DNA of 64,000 bases from Trochalopteron elliotii (GCA_024734555.1 JANPWX010000161.1:1585340-1649339); one strand, 5' to 3'; numbered from the stretch's first letter, positions 11,301 to 26,400 are shown. Made by a program: numbers and translations. The notes: generated by a model from the letters alone, not told the origin.

Positions 11301-14300
11301 AGTGTAATGTTAAGCAGTCATTTCATCTTCAGGCCAGATTTTTTTCTTCAACTGGGCAGGAAGTGGGCCCCAGTATGGAAAAGCTGTAAAAAGTCAAGAT
11401 GTACAGTTTCACTGCAGCCAACAGAAAGCGAGTTAATGTAGACGCAGAATTTGCTCTTTTGTGAAAGCTGAAAAACCGAATTTAAAAAAGGGATTCTGCT
11501 CGGGAAGCTAATGTAATAAGCCAGTGCTTATTTTCTTTCTTTTTAATGAATCTAGTTGTGCTTTTCTATTTTGGCATTTCAGACCAAGAAAAGGGCAAAT
11601 AGGTTCATTTTTTCTTGGAACTGTCAGCGGCATGCAGGCTGCCGAGACTTGAACAGTAATTAGAGTTACTTCCTGAAAGTGAAGCCCCCATGAAAAGTCT
11701 GGAGAAATGTTCTTTGTCATAGCCTCTACATGAGTAATTAGTTCCACATGTGGCCTTCCTATTTCCCTTCAGCTATTTTGGCTGGCTGGTTGAATACTTT
11801 GCTATAGCTCAAGACTTAAAGAAGCTTTAAAGTTTTCATTTCAAGCATCCACTGTGAAAATAGCTATTTCTGGTGTCATAATAAATTGCTTCTGGTAGAT
11901 CAGTGCTATTAGGCCTGGCATTGTTTTTCACTGGTAACCCTGCTGGTCCCATTTTTCTTTTAATGGTGCTTGGTGGACTTATTCTGCTGAATTTTATCTT
12001 TGATGTTTACCAGATCTATTGAATTTTGCCAACTATGACTTTACCGTAGATTTTAAGATATTCTCCCCACAGGCAACCAGCCTTGTTCTCCGGTAAATTT
12101 TTTTTTTTGTTACTCGTTCTGTTGAATCTAAGTGTTGAACTTAAATTGATTTTGTTGTGTGGTTCTTTTTTTTTCTTGCTTTTAATCTGCCTTAGCCCGT
12201 GGTCTAACACAAAAGCTAACAGAACTAGTTAGCTCTTCTCCAGTCGAACCTGGAGGTGATTGTATCTGGGTCTGGGTATGCACTGGATGGAATTGGTGCC
12301 AGCAGTTCTTTTTCCACCCAGAATTCTGAGGCAAATATCAGTATCTTGAGAAGTAGATCTCCCCCAGCTTCCTGGACAGGACAGTATGTAAATCTAAACA
12401 TGTGCTGTCAGCTCTGGTGTCCTAAATAACTTCTGCATGATTTGGTTCTTCCTAGGTCTGTCAGATTCTGAGAGAGCCGTAGCTCCTAGAGGCGTGCGCA
12501 GGACAGGTTGCAGAGCTCTCACTTCAAGGAGAATGAATGCAACAAACTTGGATGCTGGGGAATTGGAATTGGGAGTCTCAGTCCAATGAAAAGGAAAAGT
12601 GACCTTCAGACTGCTTTGTGGTGGTGGCAGGCCAAGCACTGAGTGTCTGTTTCAGAATGCACAGCCTGCAACTCTCCCACTTGGGTCACAGGGGGCTAAC
12701 GTGTATCCAAGCAGTGCTGGGGTTTCTTGTTTGATTAGCAGAGGTAAAGGTTTGGAGAGGTTTAATGTGATGTGTGCTTCACTTTCTTAAAACCAGCAAC
12801 AAGCGTGTCAGACAGAGTGAGTTGGTGGGCAAGGGCTTTTGAAGATAAAACTGTAACAAGGGAGAAAGAAGGTAGAGCACGCCATGGATAAACCAGGAGG
12901 GCTCCTCATCTGTGCATCATTGCATGTATAGGAGCTGGCTTTTTTATGGAATCCTACTTGGCTCTTGCCTTGTGGAAGAAGAATACAGTTTTGGAAAGAC
13001 TGAGGAGTGATTTTTGTGAGGGGGACCCTCAGTAAGGTAGTCAGATTTTCCCAAGTGAGAAACTGTCAGAGATTAATTACTGTATGTGTCACCAAGAGCA
13101 AGAAATTATGTTGTCAAGGAAAGACAGCATTCCAGGGGTCTTCTTTTCTGACCAGCAGAAAGGGATGCAGGCTGAACGAAGCAGAAGGCAAAACATTAAT
13201 GAACCAAGCAGGTTTAGGGCTGAGGGAAGTGAAGTTTGGAATCTTGCTGCCAAGTGCAGCAGCATTAGTCTGTGAGTTTTTCCTGAGATGGTTAAATAGA
13301 ACCAGAATAGCTCCCCACACTGCGGCCTGGAAATTTGTTCCCTGTAAGTTTAGTTTCCTGGCAAAAGCAGAACTTCAGAGGAAGGCAGGAGAAGAACAGG
13401 GGGTTTGGGTTTTCCTGGGAGCCCAGGAAGATGCTAAAGCCTCGTTTGGGAGAACCTTTAATACAGTGCAAAGCTATTCAGACTGCTAATGCACTTTTTC
13501 TTTCCTTCCTAAGGGCTGCTCAGCTGCTTACATGCATCTGTCTTGGACATTTAGACAAAATCCTTTCTTTTCCACTTGATTTCTGTTTGGAAAGGAATGG
13601 CCCCAAAAAGCCATTGAAATTTCCATTCCTTCTGATACCAAGTTCAGACTAGACTTGAAATATTTGAAATCTTTCACTAAATAGCTCCCCATCTCTACAG
13701 TGGGATTTGAGCTGCTTCCAATCAGCTTCTGAAGCTGTCCTGTACTTTCAGCCATCACGGCAGCAGCATGGCAGGCTGCTTTCATGGCTGCAGTAATCTC
13801 CAGTCACAGAGTCAGTATCAATAATAAACTGTTACTCATAGTTTATACTAAGTGCCTTCCAAAGGTAGTGATAAACTTTCATTTTTCATGAGTTTATCAT
13901 CATGCTGACGTTCCTGCCATGCCTATGAACTCAGCCCCATGATTAAATTATTTTCCACAAGCTGACAATATACTTTGATTTTTAACTTGGAGGAAACTAG
14001 GGATTTTGAGAACTCCAGGTTCTTCATTAATGCTTATTTGGAGGACCACTGTGAAAAAGAAGATAGCTGTATTTCTGCTGGATTGTTTCCTTTTCCTGGC
14101 AGACAGCAGTGTAGTGCCAGGCCATTCTTCGCACTGAATGGGATGGACATCTTTGAAATGGTCATGAAGTGTGTGGGTAGCACAAGAGCTGTGTGCTTCT
14201 TGTTTGTAAAGCATCCCAGACTGCATTTACGTGGTGAAGTGGCTGAACTGCCATTAGTGTGCATTTTTGCATTAAAAAGTTATCGTAGGAAGTGTCTGGA

Positions 14301-16054
14301 CAATTGTAAATTTTGTATCTCTGCTTTGTAAAAGCACTAGATATGATCCAGGGAAGTCCAGAAGAGTAAGTGGGATGTCTGCTGCTGATAAATGAGTTGA
14401 AATAATATCAGGCAATTGTACATAGCTATTTTTGAAATTCTCTAAGAGAAAGTGGTCTGCCATGATTTGCTGTAGCTTTTTTTGCACATCCAGCAGCAAA
14501 GGTTAACCCTTTTTGGCACTCAGTAAGCTAAGTCATGATTTAAAAGGATTAAAAATAGGTAGGCATAGGATACAGGCAACAGTATGAGCAGACTGTCATT
14601 GCCATCAGAGCAAAAAACCTCTGCAACACTACCTGCAGGGTCTGTTTTGGAGCTGAGTGAACAAAACGAGTAGAGAATGAAATGCCAGTGAGAGTGAACA
14701 AATGCAAACAGTCCCAATTGTGTTCACTTCTATGCAGAATGCTTGGGGTATGGATGAAAGAAGGAAGATGAGGATAATGTAGGGACAGAAGAGGTGAGGG
14801 TGGAAGAAGCAGCAGCACGAGGTGAAAGTATCTGATTCTTGCTTCTGTAGAGTTTGTGACCTTTCTGTTAACGAACATAACTTATGGTTGGGCAAAGCCT
14901 AATGCAGGCCTGCAGTCCTGTTGTTTCTTGGTCTTCCACTGCAATCAGACTCATTTTTTTCATTTTAAATTTATAAAAAAGAAAATGTGTCCCTTAGCAA
15001 TATTGTTTCTTCTGGCCAATGCATGTAGGCATAATTTGTGCTTTTAAGTAGCTGTGCCCATTGTTATGAGGACATGCTATTGAAGTGTGGTGCTCATTTT
15101 CAGCTTGTACCATCATCCTCATGTGTTGTTTTTAGCATTATTTGTGGTGTCTGAAAAGATTGTGAGGCTGGCAGGAGTTTTGCAGTGCTAACTGAAGCCC
15201 CCTTTGGTTGGGACCCCTCTGTGGACATTACAGGAGTGCTCAGAGCCACATCTATGTGCTGCACAGTTTTCCAGGCACTCTGGTCTCAGTGTTGCAGTCA
15301 GTGATTTGATCTTTTATAAATTAGTTTAGTACAGCTCTGGATAATGTTCCAGCCTAATGCCCCTCTGTTGTGTAGTTTCTGTAGCACGTAATGGACTGGT
15401 GAAAACCACTGTCTCTAACCACTCTATTCCCTGTTCCCAGTCCTTTTTCCTTCCTCTATGCCTTATCACTTGTCCCCCCCTTCTCATCAGACGTGTAGTT
15501 TGGATGCTTTCACCTACTCTTTCACCTTTCTCTGCCCAATTCCACATTTCTGCTCTATGTGCTTTGTATCAAACTTTGTTCAGGTTTATGGGAGAGGCAC
15601 GAATGGGAGAAGGCAAAGCTGGAAGGGCTCAGTCCAGGTATTTTGGGTATCTGAGATGAAATTGATAACAAACACGTTCAGGAGCCCCTGTTTCCTTTAC
15701 CTTTGGTGTGCAGGGGACAATTCAGCACCTCTGAGGTGGATGCCTATAGAGAGCCACTGCTGATTTCTGTCCTCAGAGCTGTGAGGAACCCAACAGGAGG
15801 TTCAATATCAATGCCACTTCTTTTTGCCTCTTCAGAAGTCTGATTATGTTCACCCTGGTTGTAATATATGCATCACTTTCTGGTCTGTATTGTTCAGTAC
15901 TTTTTCTGCCCTTCTAGCTGGTGGTCAAAGTTTATCAATGAATAATCTGAAACTTTGGAAAAGAACGAGTGTACTACAGAGCAGGTACTTTTATTTACAA
16001 CTGACTTTGTGCTCACTATGCATCTTTCAGTTTAAATTGTGTGTAAGCACTCAT

Positions 16055-16108
16055 CTCATATTATATCTAATATGTATATATTAATATATTATTATATATA
16101 ATATATTT
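16055..16108. repeat. AT-rich low-complexity tract
   Basis: Interrupted TA/ATATT repeats, almost without G or C, and partly self-complementary. Likely simple-sequence DNA. Confidence 0.8.
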
Positions 16109-19100
16109 GAGTATCTAAACTGATATTTGGATAGTAAATTGGTTTAGAGGAGCCATGTGTGCTCGGCACAGTGGTAACAAGTGATTATAATGACTGGCAA
16201 CGTTTAGATTGCATGTAGGTTGTTTCATTCCTGCTGAAAAAAGCTAGCTGCCTTGCTGGATTGTTGTGGCCTTAATGGGAGGTATCCTCTCTGCCTGTCA
16301 TGTTTTTCTTCAGGAAAAGGACAGGATATGGAATAGCTTTGACATTTCCTTAGTCATTGCTTACTCATACACAACACACAATTAGTGGGGATGCAAAATT
16401 AGCTGAGCTAAGTTAATTTTCAGAGTGGTGGTGAAGAGCACGATATGCCCTGGATTAACACTGTCCTCTTTCTTGACTGCTGTGATCTTCTCAACTGTGT
16501 TTTAGCCCTGAAGCACGTTAGTGTTAAGCTTTTGGACCCTTTATAAAACCCAGATGTGCAGCTGAATCGAGTGTTCCTTTTCCCTACTCAGGCTCAAATG
16601 TTTCAGTCAGGTTACCACATCACTGGAATAGCATTGTCTCTCTCACAGGGGATGTCACTTCTGCTACAAAGTGATTGTAGCATTCAGTAAAGCAAAATAA
16701 CTGCACAGTAAGGGGGTGCATTTGAGGGAATGTAGGAGCCTGTTGTTTACTGCTTAACAAAAGCCAGGATATATAATGGATAAACTTGTAGTGGTTTATG
16801 TTTCTTTTTCCATTCTGTTCTAGAAAAAAAATTCTCTTTGAAAAGCGAACTGCCTGGGTGACTGAAGAAAGTGTGCACTTCTAGAAGTTTCTAGTTAAAA
16901 ATCCCGTGTCTTGTTGGTTTAAACTGCTGGTTTTGTCTAATTAGACTTTGGGGTTTGATTTACCCCTCAGAAATATTTTTATGAACATTCCTTCTTCTGC
17001 CCAACTGAGAGACAGTTTGTTGTTACTTTTGTGGGCTTTTTTTTCTGGCAAAACTTTGTGTTGCAGCTATTTCTGTGTTTCAGTAACATAATACACTCTG
17101 GGGGCAGATCTTGGAGATCTTTGACTCTAATGAATACCAGTCACGTGAGAGCAAATACATGATTTATTACATGACTATATTTTCGATAGTAATGCCTGGA
17201 GATTTTTTTAGTGGGGGGAAGGGAGATCAAGAAAGAGAAGGATGCAGTTGAAAGAGATCAGTGGCAAAGTGATGTTAACTCTCACCTCAGGTTAACAGTT
17301 CAAGCCTGTGGTTTGCAATTTCAACGTTGTGAATGATCCCAAAACAAAAACATCCATCCTTTTCACATTTAAGAACAATCTTAAGGGAACTGTGTTGTAG
17401 GAACGTATCTTAAAAATGAACACCAGCAATATTGCTCAGGGCCTCTAAAACTGAAAGCCATTTCATCTAGTATTTATTGTCTTTGGCAGGATCATTATCC
17501 TCTCTTTATATTAACTGCTGCATGAAGTGTCGTCTTTGTCTTGCCAAAACTTCTGTTCATAACATAATTTATTCATAGGTTTCTTGCTTTTGATAAAGAT
17601 TGAACAATAACGAGCCAGGTTGTGGAATGTGGAATGTGAAACTGAGTTCCTTTCCTGAGGCTGAATGCAGCAGTCTGTCATTTGTTCTGTGCAGAGGTGT
17701 AAACTCTGAGGAGAGGTGACTGTCAAAGCTGCACTGCTGCAGCTCCATGAGATCTGTAACAGAGCACCTCATCCTCTTTTATGAAATCTAAATCTGGTTT
17801 CTGAAATTAATAGGTGATAGTCAAGGAATAATGTCTGATTTTTTTCTGTAGGTATGAAGATTTAATCACCTACTCTTGCTATTTGAGTTAATTATGTAGA
17901 AATAGGCATTTAAATTAGAATTAAGGGCCAATTTAAAAGCCTTTTGATTGCTCAAAGATTTTGAGATTTCATTTCTGCAGAGTTTTCTTGTGAAGTGATG
18001 AATGATAGGGCTCTCAGGTATAACTTACAACCTCCCTGAAACATTAAATATATTTCTTGATGTGGGAAACAAAGAGTTAACAGATCAACAGAATGTTATA
18101 ATTTTTGTTACATTGTCCCTAGTATTTGTAGTTACTTTTTAAATCGGTGTCTCCAAAAAAGAGAGGTTTCAAAATTCCTCATTACCACTCTATGTATCTC
18201 GGAATTAAAAGAAACAGACATTTTTGTCACTTGAGCTTCTGGAGCCAAAAGAGAGGTTGTGTCCTGCCTTCATGGCAGTTTGTGTTGGTTGTTCTTAGCT
18301 AACTAAGGGATGATTTATCAGTTTAAAATTCTGATAAAGCTGAGCTACTGACAGCTTCTTTGTTATTTACTTCACCTGTCTGCTTTACAGATAAAGTTTT
18401 AGTGCTTTGCCTTAGCTGTAGCTGTACATGCAGTGCAGGAAGATGTGTATTTATTGTGGCTTTACTAATGTTCTCTTAGCAGTTGAGGTAAGATGTGTTC
18501 TAAAAACCTGTGAGCCATCATGTTGGCCTGGTAGATATTTCTTCATGTTTGACAATATCCAACTGCCTAAACTCACTAAACCAGTAGTTTAGTAAAACAT
18601 AAGTTCAGTCTTGTTATGTTCATAGTGGTTTTCCTTTTCTCAAATTATTGAACATTTTCAAATGCATGTGTAAGTTCCAGAAAAATGAAGCAATTTACTG
18701 TCAGTTGAGAGATGGAGTCATGTGAGAGAGACTGTGGAGAGCTTTTGAAGAGTTGATTGAAGTTCCTTTCCTTGTAGATCTTGTTAGACACAGGGGATGC
18801 TTTAAAAGTTTTAGTCATGAGAAACACCTCCATTGATGCCTCTTGGTTCACACTCTTCAGAGGTCACAAAACTCTTCCCTCTCCCTGTAATTGTTTGAAA
18901 TCACAGCAATAGCTTCACCTTTGCAGTACAGAACCCCAAAAGGAACTGTGTTCATTCTTTGAGGTCCCTGTTGCTGCTCCAGTATGTTTTTCTGGGGGAT
19001 GGTTCATGACTCCTCTCTCCTTTCATGTGTTGCAATGCTGATCTGTGCTCTGTGGTCTCTCACTGACAGCAACCATCACTGTATATTGATCTGTTCCTTT

Positions 19101-22100
19101 CATGACAGTCTCCACAGCTTCATCCCAGGCCTTCCTTTTGCTGATGGAATGACTTTTCCTTGGATGTACAGAATTACCCCCTCTGCTGTCCAGCTGAGTA
19201 CTTCAACCTAAGATAGCAAATATTTTATCCAAGTCTTTTATGTGTAACACGTTAACTTCTGAGGATCTGGTCTGGATTGAAAAACAAAACCTCCAAAACA
19301 GCCAACAACCCACCCACAGCCCTTTCTGGCTGCTTCCATAGGTAACACCAAAGATCAACTTGCCCCTATCTCTGCTCACATTTCACATCTCTGCAGTGGT
19401 TCCCTTTGTGAGATGTGGATCTCAGGATATTTTGAAGACTGCCTAAAGTTTAGAGATGAAGTGGACAGCTCTGTTCTTGATTCCCTAAGGGACCTCCTGT
19501 CATCTTTTACTCCAGCTGCAAGGTGTGTTTATTAAACGTGTCTTTTCCTGAAGCTTTACAAAAGGTTTTTTTTTGGTTGAGCACTGGACCAAAACATTGT
19601 CTTGTGTTGGGTATCATGTGGGAAATGTGGAAAATACAGAAGAAGCAGCAATTTTATGCCTTTTAATGTTGCTTGGCATATCATTCACAAACACTGTTCA
19701 TGTAGAGTGAGACCTGAAAATGCATTTAAAAGGGTAAAATCAAGAGAGAGCCAGGAAAATGATGAGTATATATGCCTGAGATACCTAAGTATGCCTCTGA
19801 AACTCTGCAACCAAGCAAGTTTCACAAGCCTGATGAAGCTGAACTTCTTTACAGCTAAAAAAGTTTACATACCTGGTGTATATATTAAAAAACCCAAAAG
19901 ACTTTGTACTACAGTATTATTTTCCAGTACCTCTCTATGCTTTTTTTGGACCACGTCAACAAGTGTTTTAATTGTTACTAGATGTGTTAGTCTCTAATGC
20001 ACAGAGGAAGAAGGTTTTCAGGCTTTATACCTTGTAGACCAGGACTAGCTAAAAACACCAGGGAGATGTCCTGGGTTATCCCACAGCTTCCCTCCCCAGG
20101 TGGATCTGTATGGTTTTTGGCATTTAACAAAGAAAATATTTTACTGTAGACTTAACTGTAAAAATTAGTAAACTGAGAAGAGTTGTCAGGTATCTGAGAA
20201 TATTCTGAAAGCAAATTCAGAGTTTGGAATGGCTAAAACTTAATAAAGCTGGGAAAAAATAATTTGAAATAAGTGCATGGGAATGGCAATAGCCAATAGA
20301 AAGGTTTGTTCATGCAAGTTTGGCTTTGTTTGGATGTGAATTTAATGTGAAGACTTTGGGATTAGAAGGTGTTGTTGCAAACCTTGAATACTCGGGTTTT
20401 TTCTACACCATGACCTGGCTGGGTTTTAGGTCAGCACTCAAGGATGTGAAGGTCTGAAGTGCCAGGTGGAACTAAGCTAATGTGGGGGTGCCAGTTCTGT
20501 TACATGATTTTAGAGCATGTGGTGCTTTACAGATAGTTTTCCATGTTAACAGGTGTAGGAAAAAAAGAAGTAGGTTCTTCTATATTCATATTTTTAATTT
20601 TTTTATTAGTTTTCTACTGACTGCTTCTTTCTCTGGGTAACATTTTTCATTTTCATATTTGCAAATATAAGGAAGCATAGAATCAGCAAAACTTCTCCTT
20701 TTAACATGTTAAATAATTCTCAGCCCACAGTTCTCCATCAGAAATAGACCTACAAACCAGGTAACCTCTGTGCTTTGGATTTTTTGGAGCAGGCACATCA
20801 GTGCACAGATGCTGAGCACCTCTTAGAGCAGAGGCTGTGTTCATCCCATACTGGTGCACATTCTCTCAAGGGCAAGATATTGTCAGATGTGATTTTGCTA
20901 ACTTTTGCTAGACCTGGTCTTTGCTTCCATCTTGCAGCTATGCAGAACTTTAGTGCCTTGTCTTCCCAGGGAGCAGTGCTGTGTGGTTCTGATGTGCTCA
21001 ACAAGTCGTGCTTTTGGGAACATTTTTCTACACAAACATCCCCTCCTACCTGAGAAGGTAAAAGAGAAGGTGTTCCAGATTTTCTGTTTCAGCTTTGCAT
21101 CATACTCATGCCCCCCTGAAAGCCAGTCTCTAAAAGGGGTGAAATCCAAACAGTTGTTAACTCATAGAAACAACAGACACATCTGACAAACAGCAGCTCG
21201 TTTTTCATTCTCTTTCACTGACATGGAAACCCCCAGAGAGTGGGAAAGAAGGAGCCTCCTGCTTTGTAAACCTCCTTTGGTGTCTGATAGAAACATGCCA
21301 CGCTTGCCTTGGTGTTTGGGTGTCACCAGGAACTGCTGAGAATGCAAGAGGAAAAAAGTTAGTTCAGGCTGTGGGGAACAGGAGGAAAAGATGAGTTTTA
21401 TGTAAACAAAGTCAGAAAAACTTTGGAAATAATTACTTAAATCAGCTAGGAAAGCTGCTGGCATGTCATGGTTATGGAGGCTTTTTGGCAAAAGTGGTAT
21501 TTATTGGCTGGGTTTAGTTTAGCACGGAGAATGTCAACTAAGTACAAAGTTGTTAGTGCTGGAAAACCCTGCTGCAAAGAGGCATAAAATGCAGCAAGCT
21601 GTGTGCTGCACACCAAACCTGGTGTGCCTGAAAACAGCAGGTTCACACAGGCACAGCCAGCATCACTTGAGTGTGCATATTTTCTAAATACTGATTTATT
21701 ACCTTGATCCAGCAGTACTTTCTAGGAATGATTTACCCTAACAAGATAGGGCACAGACGGGTTGCAGCATTTCCATGCACAGAGTTGTCTCCTAACTCCT
21801 GTGCTGACAAGATTCTGAAAGTGGATTTCAAACCCGAATTTGTGGGAGGGATTTCTTCGTTGACTCTCTATGAAACATTGCATGGAGGAAAATGGAAACC
21901 ATATGCAATTCACTACACAGATCTGTTTTTCATTTAAATCTTTTCCTGTATTATATTTTCTGCTAGTAGAGGAGAGGGAAACAAACTGCTAGATGAATAG
22001 TATGGAGCTTAAAATGAAAGGAGTGTGGTTTCCTTTTTTTTTAAGTGAAGAAAAAAATTTGATCAGCAGTATAATTTCATGTAGGATTCTATATAGAAAG

Positions 22101-22949
22101 AAGACAATTTGTATAGAATGTGTTGGAACATCTGTTAATTTAAGTCTTAATGAATTGAATTGCTATCAAAGATCTGCAAAGCTGCTGAGTTGATGGAGCT
22201 GTAGCACAGGAGAGGCACCACAATGTAAAGGTCTTGAACTCTGGACACAGAACTAAAGCCTGCAATAGTGTCTGATACTGTTCAAAACATCCTTAAGCTG
22301 TTGTGGAGTTGTGAAAAATTTCACCATCTCTGAAAACAGTGCAGTAGATTGACTTGGAGTCTCAGGGTTTTGATTTTTTTGCCTATTTTTGAACAGAAGT
22401 TCAGGTTTTAAAAGTTCACTGAGACTCTTCAGTGCCAAGGTAGTCCCTTGGTTTTTGCACAGAGTCTGGGAAAAGAAGCGCTGCAGGACAAATGAAATAG
22501 AGTATACTCTGAACAGAGCTGAGCTTTTTCATGTCTTGGATATGTTATACTTGAAGTTCAGGTCTGTGAGTGAAGGACTTGACTGGCTTGAAAGGGAAGT
22601 TGTGAAGATCTCCTTCCTCTCGGACTTTCTGGAAGCTGTACAGAATGGAACTCTTCAGTGATAATTAGCAGGAGCTCAGCAATATGTGTGTGCCCACAGT
22701 AAACACCCCGATTTGTTCAGTGATTTCAGGCTGTGTTACCTGGCAGTGTAAACAGCATGGTAAGGAATCTTCATTTGGTCAGGGTAGTAGTGAAAAATAA
22801 CCAAAGGAGATGAATCCCTAGGTCCAGTTTTCTTAGATTTCCAAGGACAACATGTAAATCTGCTTGAAAAATAACACGACTATGATAAAGGAACATTGCA
22901 GACAGTCAGGAGTGTTTCTGCACCACCTGTCAGCTTCATGGGTTAACAA

Positions 22950-23290
22950 AGGCTGAAGGACCAGTTTCAGTTGCTAGATCTCTTTAAAGAGAGACTTTCA
23001 GTGTTTTCATCTAACTGTTACAAGAATGCTAAAGTAGCTTCTGAGCTGCAGAAATGCCCAGATCAAGTGACAGTACACACTTTAAACCGTGAAGAACTGC
23101 ACAAAGAGGCCCTGAGCTCACAAAAGCCATTGAGGGCCTTTGAGAAAGCCTGAGTGGATCACAGGCTGATGTTGTGCAGTTGGCTGAAATCTGTCTTGAT
23201 TCAATTAACAGCAAAGACCTGAAGGCACATAAGGGCATAACCAAAAAGCAAGTCATAAGAGCCAGGGAATGTTTCTGCTGTTCTGTCAGT
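22950..23290 (+). pseudogene. Possible decayed coding remnant, unidentified
   Basis: One + frame, open from about 22938 to 23153, reads like protein: acidic, basic and leucine residues spaced as in a helical protein (LLDLFKERLSVFSSN near its start). It ends in TGA. A second frame then stays open to about 23320 and reads VVQLAEICLDSINSKDLKAH and onward. A single frameshift would join them. I do not recognise a family, there is no start context, and chance ORFs of this size are common in this window. Confidence 0.15.
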
Positions 23291-23413
23291 GTCACACAAC
23301 TCAAGTGTTCTCAGAGTATTTGAATTCTGAGCAGGAAAAAAATTGGAAATGTGATTCAATGGAATGTAACTCTGAATTCCTGCCTTCTGAACATCAAAGA
23401 CAGGAGAGACTTG

Positions 23414-23469
23414 TCCTCCGTCCTCCGTCCTCCGTCCTCCTTCCTCCTTCCTCCTTCCTCCTTCCTCCT
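23414..23469. repeat. Heptanucleotide minisatellite (TCCTCCG/TCCTCCT)8
   Basis: Eight head-to-tail 7-bp units. The first three are TCCTCCG and the last five are TCCTCCT. One strand is almost wholly pyrimidine. Confidence 0.95.
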
Positions 23470-26400
23470 TCCCTTCTCTATCCCTGATTCCTGTATTGGC
23501 TCTTTTTTAAAAATGCACCAAGATTCCTTCCTATGAGAGAAGCTACAGAGTGATTTGGGGTTGGTGTGGTCAAAACCTTGCACTGTGAGGGGGGAAAAAG
23601 GATACTTTAATTTATGTAATTGTGAAGTGCCAAGTGGACAGGAGGTGTAATCATTGTATCCTTGTGTCTTATTGGCAAAGCATGTAAGATCTTATTTTGA
23701 TTACTACAGTATAATATGTAAACACATCTCGCTCATCAAAATCCTGAAGAGCTCTAACAAAATTGTGTGAATCCTTATAAAATATGTTTGCCTGGTATAA
23801 TTAATCACAATTAATGTTTTCTGCTTGTATCTTTAAACTGTAAGCACTTAACAATATTGATTGCCTGTGTATGCATCCAAATCTCCCTATAAAGATGTGA
23901 CCCTAAGTTACAGCATTTAGATACTGCTGTAACAGAAATATTTACTATTTGTGTTTGGCTTGAACATTGTTTCACAGAATCTCATTTGGTTTTTAGTTTC
24001 TATTGGGTCCCTTAATTTTGTAGGGATGGGAATTATTTTGTTTTTCAGGTTGGATAAATCAAATTGCTGTCTTTAGTCTGAAGTTTTCCAGTTAGCTAGG
24101 GAGAAACATGTTCTTAGGTGGAAAATTTAGCTGTTTGAATGTATCTGAATTATCTTAAATTTTGTTTATATGCTTTCCACCTGTTGAGAAATATTTGTGG
24201 TGTTTTTTAGCTTTTGTTCATAATTCAAGCTCCTGTTTTGAAACTTCATATTCGGCATACTCTGAGGTATTGACAGACTGTTGCCTTGACTAGGAAAAAC
24301 AATCATGAGCACTTTAAAAAAAAAGTTAGTGGTGTCCTTCCCTTCTTGACTTTGAAGCTTCACGAGGCATTTGATTATGTAAAGTCAATATGCTGCTATT
24401 TTGGAGTCTCAGTTATGTTTAAACATACTGTGCATTCAATTCCAGAGCTGTTAGTACTTTTTTCATTCACAGAAGGACTGATAGAAAATTTCCTGTACGA
24501 GAGGGCAGTTTGCATAAATCTCCATGTAATGAGACTCTTTCTCTTCATGGCCACAGTTCATTGTCTGTTTATTACATCAGCAGCTTTCTTTTTCTAAGAA
24601 CTGCACATCTCTTGCAATTGGAATAGACCCATAACATACAAGTTGAAATGAGGTGATCAGTGGCAGGAGACAGAGAGATAGTAGAGCATAAGGGCAATAT
24701 TTAATTACTTGGAAAGGGATTACCACACCAGCTGTTGGATGTGATGGGTTACTCAGTCTGCTCATTAACTACAGTGCCACTCTGCTCCCAGCCACCACAG
24801 CCCCACCAAACCAACCTGTTCTTACAGCAAGCTGCAAAAATCAATGAAGAAATTGCAGATGACACTCCAAAGAAAAGCCTGTGTGAGGTCTGCACAAACC
24901 TCTGCTCCTGAGCTGAGCCTACACCTGTGTATGTGCACAGTGCTTTGTGTAATGAAGAAACCAGCAGGAATTTGGTTTGGTTGGTTGGTTTGTTTTTTAA
25001 CAAGTTGGTCATTTTTCATGACAGACTTGGAGACTTAGAGACACAATGATAATGATTCCATCCACAGGAGGATATGCTGAAAAAGCATTAACTCAAGGAA
25101 GAGAGAAGGCAAGGAAGCTCCAAAATACATCAGTGCTGGAAACATTCTGGAGAATTAAATATGTTTATTGATAACATGTTGAGAATCAGCCGTATGATTG
25201 GAGTGAAGACTGAATCAAGATTTTTGCTCTTACCTTTGTCATAAACTTATATGACCTAAAGCAAATTATTTCTACTTTGAGTTCTTCCTCTTTTCTGTAA
25301 AGTCTTCAGAAGAACTTGTTGAAATGCAATACAAAGTGTTTGTTTGTGATAAAATAGTAGCAAAAACCAGGTAGTAGAGAATGTTTGAAGTTAGGCAAGA
25401 GACACTAAAGAATTATGCAATGGGAAGTGGTTTATGTGTACAGGTATGTTTTATAGGATGTAAGACTGAATTCTGTCCCACAGAATCTTCTGCAGTGTCC
25501 CCTTCATGATAACTCTCAGAAGTCCTGCATTTAAACAGCTCCAGGGGAAAAAAAGTCTTTGTATAATATATTGCCTGTGTCTCAGGACAAGAGGTTTACA
25601 GATATTGGTTTGTTTGGATGCAGCCTGACTGGAGTATTATCTGTCAGTTAGTGCTTCTGGATCCTTAACACCTGTAAAATTTGTCTAAGACTACATTGAA
25701 CTTCAATGCACTGGATTCAGTTTGGACTTTGAGTGGGTCTCCTTTGCCATGTGGCCTGAAGGCTGTATTCTGTATTTTTCTGTTTGTGTTTTCAAGACCA
25801 CATGTGTCATCTTTCAGTGTCCTGAACTGATACCATCACCATCTCTGACTTAGGGGAGGGACCTTCAATTCCTTCCCCTGGTGACTTTCCCTCTTCCACT
25901 GTTGTATCTGTGAGCCATGATCTCCAAAGAATTGCTGTCTGGAAGATTTAATATTGCAATTCTTTCTGTACGCAGTCCCTTTGCTCCCCAGAACAACTCT
26001 AGTCCCACTTATCCATTTAGCCATTAATGCATGAATACTCTGATGGACATCTGGTTTTTATTTTTATTTGTGTTGTTCTGTTGTTTTGTTGCTTTGCATT
26101 CATCCAGTCATATAGAAGGAAAAAATTGTTAGATTGTGGACAATCTTTCATAATCTGAGACCTTTCTATACCACATGGAATTGTTTGGAAAGAACATCCT
26201 CTGGAGGGGAACCTATGGGAAATCATGCCTGTGTTATTCACCTGCTGCGGTCTAAATCTCCCACAAAATTTTGCATGAAGGTTATATTTATCTTCACTAC
26301 TGATCATAAATGTCAATATTTTAAAGTAATTACTAAATATGTCTGTTAAAGGCCAAAAAACTAATGGTAAATTCCTTTTACATAGGGTATGTGCATATAA

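Noticed and set aside
13007..13489. 160-codon + strand open frame, the longest in the window
   Set aside because: No recognisable domain or family, no splice context, and mixed composition. In 64 kb of six frames a few frames this long are expected by chance.
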